Program-made: the position numbers and the translations under genes | Shown: one piece after another, positions 1-12,044 of the stretch | How positions within the stretch are numbered: position 1 is the stretch's first letter | Layout of the letters: each line of letters starts with the position of its first letter | Source: Amphiduros pacificus | Lineage: Eukaryota > Annelida > Polychaeta > Phyllodocida > Hesionidae | DNA length: 64,000 nt | Assembly: GCA_949316495.1 (NCBI GenBank) | Contig: OX439004.1 | Coordinates: 32,618,904-32,682,903 of the forward strand | Direction: 5' to 3' | The notes under the pieces: model-generated | Seen by the model: the letters and a program-made list of their open reading frames with translations, nothing else | Databases searched by the model: none | Told to the model about the DNA's origin: nothing

Positions 1-129
1 GAACATATTCTTTCAAACGTGGCCAATAACTTTGACATTTCACTATTTCTCATCATTCCTCCATATCCTGAAAAATTCTGTAATTTACATATTCTGTAAG
101 TTATTTATGTAAGTCCCATCCACTGAATT

Positions 130-340
130 TCCTTTACCGGCCCCACTAGCACAGTCGATAATGATATATGCCTTTCATGGTTATATTAGTGAAGGACAGG
201 AGGTGGTGAGTTCGACTCCCACTACCAGTAGTGTTTACTTTCACACTGGTTAAAAGGCTCGAATGTTGGCCTGATATGGCCATAGTTGCTGAAAGGGTCG
301 TAAAAACACTATTTCACAATTTTCATTTCTGACTTTCCTG
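130..340 (+). repeat. Probable tRNA-derived SINE (family C)
   Basis: The stretch begins with a GGCCCC...TAGCACAGTCG segment that resembles a tRNA A box. About 60 bases later comes GAGTTCGACTCCC, a good match to the pol III B box. A non-tRNA body follows, with no further gene-like signal. No second copy of this family was recognised in the window, so the call rests on the promoter-like boxes and their spacing. Confidence 0.45.
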
Positions 341-375
341 GCCAGTAAAGCAGGCTACATATATCAGGCCATATA

Positions 376-462
376 CCCCAGTCACCTTTGTGCCTGTATC
401 TAATATGACCAGAACCCAGCACCTTACTTCACGGCTGTCATCCACCACAAATGTGACTGAGG
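376..462. mobile_element. Short MITE with CCYCAGTCAC termini
   Basis: The 87-bp segment starts CCCCAGTCACCTTTGTG and ends CACAAATGTGACTGAGG, an imperfect inverted repeat of about 18 bp. TA lies directly outside both ends, which fits a TA target duplication. The same terminal sequence bounds the much larger element at 58680-59634, so the two probably share a transposase source. There is no coding capacity. Confidence 0.55.
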
Positions 463-2340
463 TAATAGCAATTAACCTTCAATATGCCTGATAGTAACTT
501 GCAATCTCTGAGGAAGTTGTCACCAAAATTGTGATTTAAAGACGCATGAAGTTTACTTCAATAAATGACTACTTGAAATCCTTTTATTAACTGTAAATTA
601 GTGTAAATAAAGCATTGTGTGATTTTGTAATAAATCATACATCCATTAATACAATTATAAATATAAAAAATAGGATGTGTGCACCCAAGGAAAAAGAATG
701 TGTGGCCCAACAAAAAAAACATGGGTTTTGGTGCGGAAACAAAATTGAACATAGAAGAGCACAAGCCACAAAAAAATGTTTAAAATCGGCTAGTTTTCTC
801 CACCCCCATGAATGAATAATGGTCTGTTCCTTAATGGTATATGTCATATCTGGTGTTCAAGATGTTTGGTTCAATTGGATATCAATTGACAGATTAAAGG
901 ATATAAATAGTTTTCACGGCAGACTTTTTCAGGACCTTGCCGACGTAGACAAGATGAAAGGGAACAATTGCACTAACATTGAATAAGATTCTCGAGGGCA
1001 CATACATGTAAAAAGACTTTACATAGAAACAAGAAAATGAAGACTCACCTGTTGACTTTTGTGCCCAAGAGCTAAGCGTGAGCACTTATGACCTAACCGA
1101 AGATATCTTTTACTGATGGAGTGCGCATGTTTGAATGATTCAATGTGAATTTAGAAAAGCAGATTTAAGGTAGACGTACAAGACAATGTGTGTATGTTCC
1201 CAATGCTTGAAACGTGTCGTCTCTTCATGTGATTATATCCTTGACAACTCAATTGCAAGGACCTATCATGAAAAACAAAGCTCACATTATCAAACGTCAC
1301 GTATATTGCATCAAAATATTTCATAAATGACATGCTATATGTACTTAGACATGGAAGTGCTCAGAGGTTTGGCTAAAAAAACCTAACATTGAACTTGGGA
1401 TAATATACACAATATATAATTTTTACAATGTAAAATGGGGTAAATTAACTCAACTCAAATACCACAAACACGAATTCAAGCCCTGAATGAAGACATTTGT
1501 TTATATAACAAAATAAATCTCAGAGGAGAAATTGATAAAGTGTTTGAACTGCAATTAAACATGAAGTCATAAGTGACAATATTTATAAGGGTTATGTATG
1601 TAAAATATTTATTTTAAATAATAAATAATCTGATTGATGGAGCAAGATGTTAATGTGATCAACACATATTGACTGTAGTAGCACAATGTAGGGTTAAAGA
1701 AAGATTTTAATAAAACACTGGAAACTCTTCCTTTGTGGTTTCATTATTTAGCTAAAAAATGAATGAGATGGAAAATTGAAAAAAAAAATGTTTTGAACAT
1801 CAGAATCAAACCCTGTGTTTTAAATGGCACAAAAAACAAATTGTTCTGGTGAGAAGGGAGGATGCTCTGGTTAGGATTATTTGAGATTGTTATACAACAA
1901 TCATTTGGGCTCATTGGGATCACGACCTGCTTTTGGTGGTTCAATCATAAGAGCTTGTCATTGTCAAAACGGTCTGAGCTTATTACGTCCAAAATAATCG
2001 CTATTACCTGACCGCATGAGAATTCTAGCACATGTTGAAATATAATACATTTATTGGAACACTTGAAAATATTCCAGGTCAATAACATATACAGGCACAC
2101 GTGTTGCCAAATTTATTGGATCACTAAAATACAAGTATTTTTCCACATGGTTTAGCCTAGATTAAAACAAGAATATTCAAACCAGATTACACATGTTCGT
2201 GTGCAGTAAAGGAAGGCTACAACCATACTCTCCTTAGCAGACCCAGGGTTTATACCTGGCTCTGCAAGTATAGACCAGGATTGCCCAGTACAAGCTTCCT
2301 TTTAGCAGCCAATAAAACAGAGTTAGATATTTTGCATATG
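463..2340. other. Non-coding stretch, no feature recognised
   Basis: AT-rich sequence. Only short chance reading frames occur on either strand, and I saw no splice-bounded exon, RNA gene or repeat family here. Confidence 0.5.
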
Positions 2341-2659
2341 TTTGGTTGTTTGTTTGTTTGGGGTTTTACATCACTTTCAACAGTATTTCAGTCATTTCGT
2401 GATGAGACTTACTTGTAGCAGATATAGTGCTGCCTCACTGAATTGTCATGTCGCAGGTCCTTGACATGACAACCCACCCGGTCACAGATTTACAAGGACA
2501 ACGGGTTAACCCTTTGGCACGGTCCTCAGCTCATATGGAAAATTTTATCATGAGTTCAATCTCGGCACGGCCGGGGTTCGAACCCACAACCTTTGGATCA
2601 CCACAGAGGAACTGGTGCTAATAAGCTGGCGCTCTAACCAACTGCGCCACGGGCCGTGG
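2341..2659 (-). repeat. Full-length tRNA-derived SINE (family A, copy 1)
   Basis: On the minus strand the element opens with a tRNA-like head: TGGCGCAGTTGGTTAGAGCGC is the A box, and GGGTTCGAACCCCGGCC lies about 50 bases later as the B box. The body includes a conserved core (TGTCATGTCGCAGGTCC, then AGGCAGCACTATATCTGCTA, then CATCACGAAATGACTG). It ends with GTGATGTAAAACCCC and a (CAAA)n tail at the left edge. Four other copies occur, at 3849, 23169, 36793 and 51232. The core beyond the tRNA head recurs in all of them, so it is a real SINE rather than a tRNA gene. Confidence 0.85.
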
Positions 2660-5600
2660 CATGGCCAATTGTTATGACTTGAAAGTGAGCACAACAATTA
2701 ACAAGTTGTGATATGTATTGTTAGTGACACACATACCAAAACAGTCAGACTAAAAATCAAGGGATGGATCATTAATTTCCAGGGGGCACAAAACCCTGAT
2801 ATTTATCTTATGGTGAAAGCTGATAACTTAAATAGTGATGTAAAAATCCCAAACTGATATATCAATGATGTATTTTTCCAACCAGATTGTGAGTTTTACA
2901 TGTATATATGTTTTAAAATTGTGAAATAAACAGTTCATATAAAATACACTATATCTTTGATATGTCACCAGAATAGATTCACATTCTGGAACTGAAACAG
3001 CTATGTCAAGGCCTCATTTGCATAATGTAATCAATTTTATATTTACTGCAAGCAGTGAAACTAGGCCACCGATATACAACTATACGAAAAGGTTGTAATT
3101 CTGTCTCAGCTGGGGGAGCAGTCATCAGATTTGAGATTCCCACAAAAGGTTGCAGTCTCTGCCAAAAGGGGTCTAACCTGTGTTTCTGTCTTTTGAAGTC
3201 GCCATGACCCAAATCTAAAATGTTGTCTGCTCCAGGTCAAAACAAACCCAAACATTCATCATTTTCATTTCAGAGAAATTTAAAACATGGTTTGTTGAAT
3301 AATTGCCCTAAGACTAATCACATTTATTACATAATTGACACATTGTATGACATTTGTACACAAATATATTAAAAAAAACCATTTTATTCTTTTCAAAATC
3401 ATGTAAAAATGAAAAGAGACTTTAAAAAGATAAAAGGAAGGTAGTTCGGCAGAGGGGTGATCTGTGAAAGTAGTTCAGCACAGGGGTGATCTGCAAAAAA
3501 TATCTCATAGGTGCAGAACAATCTCTTGAGGCACCAAGTATGAGATATGACAAAGTATTCCACTGACTTCAGACCCAGTCTATGAGGTTGATATGGAGAG
3601 ACATTCATAATAATTATTTTGAATTACTTTTAAATATGGGTAGATAGGTATTTTTGAATGAATATATATATAGTTGACGGATATGCCGTTGATGAAGAGA
3701 GCAATTGTTACATTAGCTGTACCAGTATCTGTAACACTAAAATATCTTATGCAATTCAATGTGTCAACATAATTAGAAAATATACGATGTATATGGTGTA
3801 TGTTTGAACCATTTGCACATTCCTCATATCAGTCATACTCATATGTTTATGTATTTATTTGTTTTTTTTGTTTCCTTGGGGTTTACGTCACTTTCAGCAT
3901 TTTAGTTATATATCACGAAGAGACCTATTTGTAGCAGATATAGTGCTGCCTCATTGACCTGTCGCAGGTCAAGACAGTGCACTCATATCTTTTCCTGAGA
4001 TTGATAAGATTTTCCCAAGACATGGAATATCTTTCCAGGGCCCTCATTCCAAATCCTGTCTCTTTCATTTCCAGCATGATGTTATTGAGTCATTCCAGTA
4101 CCTTGATTGTTGGTACCATCTGCTTTGTGCCTGCCTCAACAGGCATGATGACATGTAATATGACTTTGGTTTGAGCACATGTCATTTGTTAATTGGATCA
4201 TGCATGTCTGTGTTACAAATATCTTCGTTGAAAACTATTTCACTTTGCCATATCATCTTAATAAGACTGATCTAATATCTTGTACATATAACAATACACA
4301 ATAATGGTAGAATCAAAACATTATATTTGTGGCAGACTTACTTACCCGTTGGTGCTTATAGTCTCAGTACAAATGTTCCTTCCATTCCAATGTTCATGGC
4401 TTTGAGGTAATTTTAAATCTGTTCACATGACACTCTTAAATGTTGTTATAAAATTGTATCTCTAACAACGACTTACCATTTAATGTAGTTATTACACATT
4501 TCAGAACTACTGGAAAATAGTATATACATTCGTGTAGAATAGAAAAGACATATACAAATGGGTTAATGGTGTACTGCTGGAGGGGTTCGAAAATTAATTA
4601 AAATTTATTTTCATTATTGGAATCAACAATATAAAGGCATTTTGCTTTCGTTGTTCAAGCTTGTAAATTTCAGTTTAAAACCAAAATGTTACCGTGGATT
4701 TTAAATGCTATTGTGGAAAGATGCTGAGACAATTTTCAAAATGAGTAGGGCTTATATCTGAGCTGAAAAAAAGTCTGAAATATGTGATGTTACTCAGCTC
4801 TGTTGGAATCTAATATTTCCAATGCAAAGATTAGTTATAATATTGACAGTAATTTGTTTTGATAAATACTAAAACAGTGGCAGTCTTAAATGGAGATCTT
4901 AATTTGTTACTTTTTACATGTCTTCATATTCATATTTGCAGCTTGTCTATCTCATGTATGAAACAAACACATCGATCTGCAGTGTGGCATTGCTTGGGCA
5001 CCTCATGCAATACATGAAACGACAGGTATTTGCATTTTTTCATCCCAAAGCAATGTATTGATCACAATCTCCGTTTACTTTGAATTCGACAAGTGACAGT
5101 AGTCATGAATTACATAATTATGTTATCCCAACTTAGCACGCCTTGCATTATTATGTACCATGAATTATTTTATCTGATTCATGAATCATTTAATCTGATT
5201 CTATGTGATAAATGAGAATGATGGGGCTTGATATTCTTCAAACCTAGATTTTTTAACCCCATATATGTTATTGTGTTCTTATGTTCTCTGGAAAGATCGT
5301 TTAACCCATGTCATGATCACCAATACCAGGGACAGCCATGAGGCAGTCTTCCCGCGTTGGGCTTGCCTTGACTCGGGGTAACCACCAACCAAACCCCTGT
5401 GGTTATCCAGTTAATTTTGTGTGTACACTTTTACTTATCACAAAGATAGTCACTGAAAAGAGATCTGACTGCCGGTAAATTTGTTTAAAAATATAGGATT
5501 AATGACCGCTTGACAGACTTCACATGAAAGCTGCATAAAAAATAAGTTCCTCCTGTTTTTTAATTTTCAAAATCGGTGAAAAGTAAGCTAAGTTATGAGA

Positions 5601-6299
5601 AAAGCAATCACACTTGTTTTGAATTAGGACAGGATGTTGAACTCACACCCAGAGGTGGGTCAATATCACTACGCCTGGGACATGTCATGTAATTTCTGTT
5701 ATATACTCTTACTAATTACAAAAATGATGTAAGACTCAAGCAAATTGCTTAATTCAAATGTCAAAACGTATTTTGGAGTAAATCTACTTGTTGATTAGTA
5801 AATCTTCTTGGGACTACTTTTTGTGGATGTATATGCGGTTGTGCAACAGCACAGCATGTTTTGGTGCCAAAAGTTCAATTCAAATGGTTGACTGGGTAAT
5901 CAAGGGGTGAATGTGATTAAACGTCTGCGATCATGACCCATAAATTTACTGTGGGAGCAATCCAAATTAAATTCTCGACACAGTACATTATGTCTGTCAT
6001 TATTTCTGTAAAATTATATATATCCATACATATGTCAGTCAGAAAAGTAGTCCGGTGCCAGTTGTTAGGTCCCAGTGGGACTTGTGCCACATTTTTTATC
6101 AGTTATAATACTCCCACTGGGCCAGCTTAAAAATGGCTGAAGTAGGTGGAAAATGTGGTGTATTTGCCTCATGGAGTTCCCTGTAATTATCAAACATAAT
6201 CACATATTACCATGGCTGTACACACAATACTTCACATAGATGTTACCTGTCTAGTCTTCAGGCACGTAATTGCAGGATTATGACCAAATTCCACCAAAC
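2660..6299. other. Non-coding stretch holding one truncated SINE
   Basis: Apart from the SINE fragment at 3849-3973, I found no supported gene, exon or RNA here. Short reading frames on both strands lack splice context and have no recognisable protein sequence. Confidence 0.5.
3849..3973 (-). repeat. SINE family A, truncated copy 2
   Basis: This minus-strand fragment keeps the 3' half of family A: the core with AGGCAGCACTATATCTGCTA, the GTAAACCCC motif and a degenerate T-rich (minus-strand A-rich) tail. The tRNA-like head is missing, as expected for a 5'-truncated SINE insertion. Confidence 0.75.
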
Positions 6300-7215
6300 A
6301 GGCAGTCCACCAAACTCCTAACACACAGGTCACCATGGTGGCAGCACACCAAACTCCTAACACACAGGTCACCATGATGGCAGTACACCAGACTCCTAAC
6401 ACACAGGTCACGATGATGGCAGTCCACCAAACTCCTAACACACAGGTCACGATGATGGCAGTCCACCAAACTCCTAACACACAGGTCACGATGATGGCAG
6501 TACACCAGACTCCTAACACACAGGTCACGATGATGGCAGTCCACCAAACTCCTAACACGCAGGTCACCATGATGGCAGTACACCAAGATTATAACACACA
6601 GGTCACCATGATGACAGTATACCAAACTCCTAATACACAGGTCACGATGATGGCAGTACACCAGACTCCTAACACACAGGTCACGATGATGGCAGTCCAC
6701 CAAACTCCTAACACGCAGGTCACCATGATGGCAGTACACCAAGCTTATAACACACAGGTCACCATGATGGCAGTACACCAAACTCCTAATACACAGGTCA
6801 CGATGATGGCAGTCCACCAAACCCCTAACACAAAGGTCACCATGATGGCAGTATATCAAACTTCTAACACACAGGTCACCATGATGGCAGTACACCAAAC
6901 TCCTAACACACAGGTCACCATGATGGCAGTTTATCAAACTTCTAACACACAGGTCACCATGATGGCAGTACACCAAACTCCTAACACACAGGTCACCATG
7001 ATGGCAGTACACCAAACTCCTAACACACAGGTCACCATAATGGTAGTATATCAAACTCCTAACACACAGGTCATCATGATGGCAGTACACCAAACTCCTA
7101 ATACACAGGTCACGATGATGGCAGTCCACCAAACCCCTAACACACAGGTCACCATGTTGGCGGTACATAAGATTCCTCACAATCAGGTTACAAGTATGGC
7201 GGTAAACTCCCCAAA
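6300..7215. repeat. 39-bp minisatellite, about 23 units
   Basis: The unit is 39 bp, recognisable by CCAAACTCCTAACACACAGG followed by TCACCATGATGGCAGTACA. Because 39 is a multiple of three and the unit lacks stops in several frames, long reading frames appear on both strands (about 300 codons at 6335-7237 plus, about 316 at 6278-7228 minus). In the plus frame the 13-residue unit reads VHQTPNTQVTMMA. Many differences between units fall at third positions of that frame (gta/gtc/gtt, caa/cag, aac/aat, aca/acg, acc/acg), but there is no flanking exon or start context. I treat it as a non-coding tandem array. Edge units near 6290 and 7200-7340 are decayed. Confidence 0.9.
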
Positions 7216-7219
7216 CAAT

Positions 7220-10200
7220 AGTTCCCATGATTGGTAATTTAAATCCTCACATACATGTTAACATGGTAATACTCATCATAATCATCAACCACAAGTTGCC
7301 ATGATATTTTACCGAACTCCTAGCACAAGTTGCTCTTGTAGTACACCACAATATTCAAACTAAATAAGGCGAACTGAAAATCGCATGTGTATAAATAACA
7401 ATGATATCCACAAATACTGAAAATAAGATTTTTTCTCATAGATTAGGCATTAATTGAGCATGAAAATACATGGATGAAATGCACTTGCCAATAAATATAT
7501 CACACCAAGCTTCAGAGATCTGCCACTTAGTCTTACAACATTAAACGAAACAAATATTATATAGATACAGATCCATCCAAAAATAGTAATATGATTTTAA
7601 TCATACAGGCAAGTATTGCTTTCACCGTAGGTTTTCCGGCGAAGCACAGCGATATGTATGGAATAGAATTAATTGAATCAAATAGAAATTCATACTTGCT
7701 CCAACTGCGGGTCCATTGATCAATGAGGCCTACCATAGTCATTAGTGTCTTTCTGGCAGCTGCATGTTATTGGTATTGATATGTCTGTTCATGTGTGTTA
7801 TGACAAGCTCATTTAATTAAGGACATCCTCTTGCTTTGGTATGGCGCACGTGAGATGTTACCCGGATGAACATCCTTTGGTATGTCATTTATCAAAGAAT
7901 AGGTTTCACGCTATCCCTATAATGCATTCAGTGAGTGAAGACAATATCATACATTTCCGTCCTTGATATGAGGTGAGTTGTTTCAATCGATGACCAAAAT
8001 GATGTCCAGTCAAGGATAAAGAACAACAATAAAACATAAAACATATAAAAGGCATTCCTGTAGTACCTGTTGGTGATCTTAATGCCCTTTCCAATGTGTG
8101 AATGATGTGAATGTCAATACCAATACTAACATGTTGGTTATCTGAGTGCCGATCCAAATTCCACATGTTATTAAACTCAATGACATTTCCTATTTCACAT
8201 GTTTCAGATCCCTCCATATATATATATTGGCAAATTTGATTATGTTATAATGGGGAATGAAGTCTTTATGACTTGAATTTAGTGATAGCATAATTCATTT
8301 ATGTAGTTTTATAAGTTTCAGATGGAGGTTTCTGTGTTGTGTCTGGGAGGATCATGTCCTAACATGATAGCAAAACAAACTAACTCATTTATTTGTTACT
8401 CTTATATTCAATAATTAAACAAGTAGAAACAATATTTAAACATAATAGAAATTAATTATCAATCTTTATGCATAATAGAAATTAATGATCAATTTTTATA
8501 CATAATAGAAATTAATCATCAAAATTTATACATCATAGTACATATTAGTACAAAAATATAAATTCCTCTTGTGATCTATTAATCTATTTCTATATTTATT
8601 TGAATTCTCTCATTTTAATGAATATTTGTAAACTACAAATACATTACAAAAATATAAAGTAGGAGATATTCATCAAACATGGTGTGTTATTTTCTTCATC
8701 CTCCATTCTGCGACACGGGGGGGGGGATAGTTCAGTCAAGTAATTTGGCTCCAAAAATATTTCACAACGCCTCGTGGACCAGATTAACCCCTTCTTAAGT
8801 CGGGTGGTTTCTCTCATGTAAATATCACCATGTTTTCCGAGGTAATGGTTTAAATATAACATTTATCTATTCAAGAAAGGTCCAAATTAGTACACCCATC
8901 TCACATATCAATAAAAAATAAAACAAATTACCATATGATACCAAACGGGCACATTCGACCTGAAAAGGTTGCCTGTTGTGCATACCACCATTTCATTTTC
9001 TTTTATGTCATATATTTATACAGCATATAATTATACAGCACGTCCTTACATATTTATACAGCACGTCCTTACAAGCTGGCATTAATCTTTTGAATGTATG
9101 AAACTATTACTGTCATGTACAAATTAAAAATGATATACATCTATATTGGAACACAATATTTTGGCAATTATCAAAAAATACATATGTCAGTGTATACATT
9201 ACAATAACATTAGTTTAAACTCATCACAGTGGCCTCTATGAAAGCGGAAGTTAACGGAACCAAAAATATTCATATTCATTTCTGTCCTGAAATTTGTTGA
9301 TTGTTTTTGTTTTATATCGGCCAAATGAAAACGCTTGGAGCTTGTGATTGATGGGTTTATAGGAACGAAAGGCCTTTATCTTAATATAAATAACAAAAGG
9401 TTATTCATTCATATTGGTGGGCTGGGATAAAATTGTCCCTTTTCTTGTTTGAGCAACGAATGTCTTACTGAATAGTATATATTTTGTGGATTATAATATA
9501 AATGATATGTGAGATGTACATAAAAATGTCTTCTCTCAAATCAGCAATTGCAAGTCATCTTTGCAACATGTTTTGACCTATTTTGATATCCCCTTAAAGC
9601 TTGCTTTATTTCTTTTTATATACATGCATATTTCTCCATAAGGTATTTACATTAAACGCAAATGTCAATATATTCCGCATAATCAAATGAAGTGATATGA
9701 TGGAATCGTCTGTTAGATGCAAAAAGCTTAATCGCCGCATATCAGCCTAACGTCATACAGTGAATCGGAGTGGAAATCAAAAATCAATCAATTTTCACTC
9801 CCTCAGAGGTAGATGTAGCCAAATTAATCGGTCTAAATTATTCTAGTAATTTTCTTTCCATGTTTCAATACATGGTATAGAAAGCAAGATTGATTTCGCC
9901 TTTCCCTGGTTCGATACAGGTTTTTATCATCCAAAAAAACTGCATGCAGACTCCATGATATCTGGGTCTATAATGACAGAAGGATCGGCGACCAGGACGC
10001 ACATAGCAGTCAGATTCACATCATGTATTCACTGTCCTAAAATGTGAATCAAAGCAAACGTTGCGGTTTAAACAATATTTTGTACACTTGGATAAGAAAT
10101 ATAATAAAAATGGAGCAAATTGTTGGTAATTGTAACCAATTGTTGATAACTCCAAATTAATCACAGTTCCATACCATATAATAGATAATAAGAAAAACAT

Positions 10201-10640
10201 ATTGGCATTACTGTATTTGGCATTGACATATTATTAAACTTTTTTCTATATTTGACATTTATTAGAATTGGACATTGTTCCTTCCATATGTGTACAGGAA
10301 ATATTGTTTGACAACAATGCTTGTTTTTAATAGCAGATATCAAATATGGAACTCTAGAAATATAAAAAGATGTATAAAGAATAAATACAATATCCTATAT
10401 TTCAGCCAATACTCAGGCATAGTTGGTTCCACAGTTTTATGTGCCGAGCCCTGTCGACACTGACTTTAGATCTAAATTTTGTGTTTAGCCTTCTATTAAA
10501 GCTTCCCTTCAATCGCCCCATCCCAGATGTCATCCACTAGTAATATGATAACATCTGTGCTAGATATAATGTAATTGTATCTCTGTTTTTTTTATCAGTC
10601 ATATGCACTCAATAATGACACAGATATATTCATTGTTTTC
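7220..10640. other. Non-coding stretch with small local repeats
   Basis: No supported gene. It holds decayed edge units of the 39-bp array (to about 7340), a 30-bp triplicate at 8441-8540, a G10 run near 8718 and a two-copy repeat around 9010-9070 (TTTATACAGCACGTCCTTACA). Confidence 0.5.
8441..8540. repeat. 30-bp tandem repeat, about 3.3 units
   Basis: CATAATAGAAATTAAT followed by NATCAATTTTTATA repeats at a 30-bp period, with substitutions between units. Confidence 0.75.
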
Positions 10641-10647
10641 ATATATT

Positions 10648-10795
10648 GAAAGTATTCATGAAATCACATTGGTCACAGACAATTATACTTAGTAGACGTG
10701 AAACTGTGATACAAATTATCTGCCTGAAACAACCAAAATACATACTCTTAAGACAAAAGTACTTCAAAATCTTATTTTATGACAGCTTTAATTGT
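10648..10795. mobile_element. Degenerate MITE of the AAAGCTTTCRTGAAATCA family
   Basis: The left end (AAAGTATTCATGAAATCACA, then GGTCACAGACAATT) matches the left end of the complete copy at 27079-27287. The right end TTATTTTATGACAGCTTTAATTG is a weathered inverted copy. The interior keeps GTGAAACTGTGATA. It lies about 130 bp downstream of the GPCR stop codon. Confidence 0.5.
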
Positions 10796-10929
10796 ATTTT
10801 AAATATAATTGAATATCAGGATGACGGATTAATTGTAAATGTTCTCACAAGCATAGGTACATGTGATAATAAAAAATTACAATGTACATTTATGGACCTC
10901 TAGAGTTTACAACATTGAAAACATTATCT

Positions 10930-11991
10930 TTAGAACTGTGTGTCCAGTGATGCCGATGTAACAGGCACAATGCTATTACGTTTATTGCCACCAAGAGTTT
11001 TCAGGAATGCCATTTTGAACGTCTTGTTCTTCCAGGCGTAGATAACAGGATTGAGAAAACTCTGGCACCACCAAAGAAGAGAAAACATTTTGTCAGCAAT
11101 AAACATAGCATTTATTGCACCTTCCTCGGCCAGGTAGGCAATAAGATATACCAGGAAAACAGAGGGAAGAGTGCATACTAAATATATACCTAGAACAAGA
11201 GACATCATCTTTGTGAGGCCAATCTGGTTTGTGAATTTATTATTTCTGGTTTGATCTCCATTTTCCAAAGAGCAAACCTGTTGGCGCATTTTTCGCTGTT
11301 GATGCTTCGCTATGATTCCAATAATGACATAAAGAACCACAACAATCCCAGTCACGAAATAATAATGCAAATTTAGAGTATTCAGTGCCAACCGATTTAA
11401 AGTGATTACAAATCTGCAAGGCCCATTAGGGGAAACCTTCATTCCCAGAATAGAGATAAAGAAAACAGCTACAATACTATAGAACCAGATGATAAGAACT
11501 GCTATGGCAGCCACTTGCTTTGTTACTATTGATTCATACCTGAGAGGGTATGATATGTAAATATACCGATCAACAGTGATGATCAGTATACTCATGCAGT
11601 TACCAAACATTGAAATTAAATTTGCAGAATCCAGGAAGGCACATAGAAGAGGAAAGAATGGATAGCCTTCAGTTACCATATAAATGATCTGAAAAAATGG
11701 GGAGAATCCTGCCATAAAGTCCGCCAATGCAAGAGATGCTATTGATATATTAGTGGCTGTCTGCATAGTCTCATTTTTAACAATGACTATGATAGTTAAA
11801 AGATTGCTGCCAATTATAAGAACACCCTGCAGTAAACGTAATGCAATAAATGTAAACTGAAGCGATGGATATACCATTACAAATGGCACATCAGGTACAT
11901 CGTTCTCTGTTCCATTGACAATTTCACTACTGACTGTATATATCGCATTGGTATTATATTCACTGACCTCTGAGTGTGTTGTGTTCTCCAT
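10930..11991 (-). CDS. Class A (rhodopsin-like) G protein-coupled receptor, single coding exon
   Basis: This 353-residue integral membrane receptor probably acts at the cell surface through heterotrimeric G proteins; the ligand is unknown. Seven hydrophobic segments lie near residues 46-73, 79-106, 113-140, 158-181, 208-228, 260-286 and 298-318. Family residues are visible: D91 in TM2 (LALADF), C117 at the start of TM3 paired with C182 in the second extracellular loop, DRY at 141-143 with a following SYPLRY, CTLP at 273-276 in place of CWxP, and NPVIY at 314-318 followed by an amphipathic KNKTFK helix 8. The N-terminus has likely N-glycosylation sites (NTT, NGT). TM5 lacks the usual proline, a trait shared by melanocortin, cannabinoid and EDG-type receptors, so an orphan member of that broad group is my best guess. 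The length is normal and no break is seen. The ATG at 11991 is the first after an upstream splice acceptor. Confidence 0.92.
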   Translation of the reverse strand: MENTTHSEVSEYNTNAIYTVSSEIVNGTENDVPDVPFVMVYPSLQFTFIALRLLQGVLIIGSNLLTIIVIVKNETMQTATNISIASLALADFMAGFSPFFQIIYMVTEGYPFFPLLCAFLDSANLISMFGNCMSILIITVDRYIYISYPLRYESIVTKQVAAIAVLIIWFYSIVAVFFISILGMKVSPNGPCRFVITLNRLALNTLNLHYYFVTGIVVVLYVIIGIIAKHQQRKMRQQVCSLENGDQTRNNKFTNQIGLTKMMSLVLGIYLVCTLPSVFLVYLIAYLAEEGAINAMFIADKMFSLLWWCQSFLNPVIYAWKNKTFKMAFLKTLGGNKRNSIVPVTSASLDTQF

Positions 11992-12019
11992 TGATAAGAC
12001 TTAGTAAGGCTTCCCTCTG
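11992..12019 (-). other. 5' UTR splice acceptor of the GPCR gene
   Basis: On the minus strand GCATTCTTATTTTACAG is a good 3' splice site. Its CAG is at 12019-12017, leaving 25 bases of 5' UTR before the ATG. The coding region is therefore intronless, but the gene probably has at least one upstream non-coding exon that I cannot place. Confidence 0.5.
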
Positions 12020-12044
12020 TAAAATAAGAATGCTCTTTTTTCCT

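Noticed and set aside
2560-2662. A tRNA gene on the minus strand
   Set aside because: The A and B boxes belong to a SINE head: the sequence continues into a body shared with four other copies, and the acceptor stem does not pair well.
6278-7237. Long overlapping reading frames on both strands (300 and 316 codons)
   Set aside because: They follow from a stop-free unit whose length is a multiple of three; there is no start context, splice site or flanking coding sequence.
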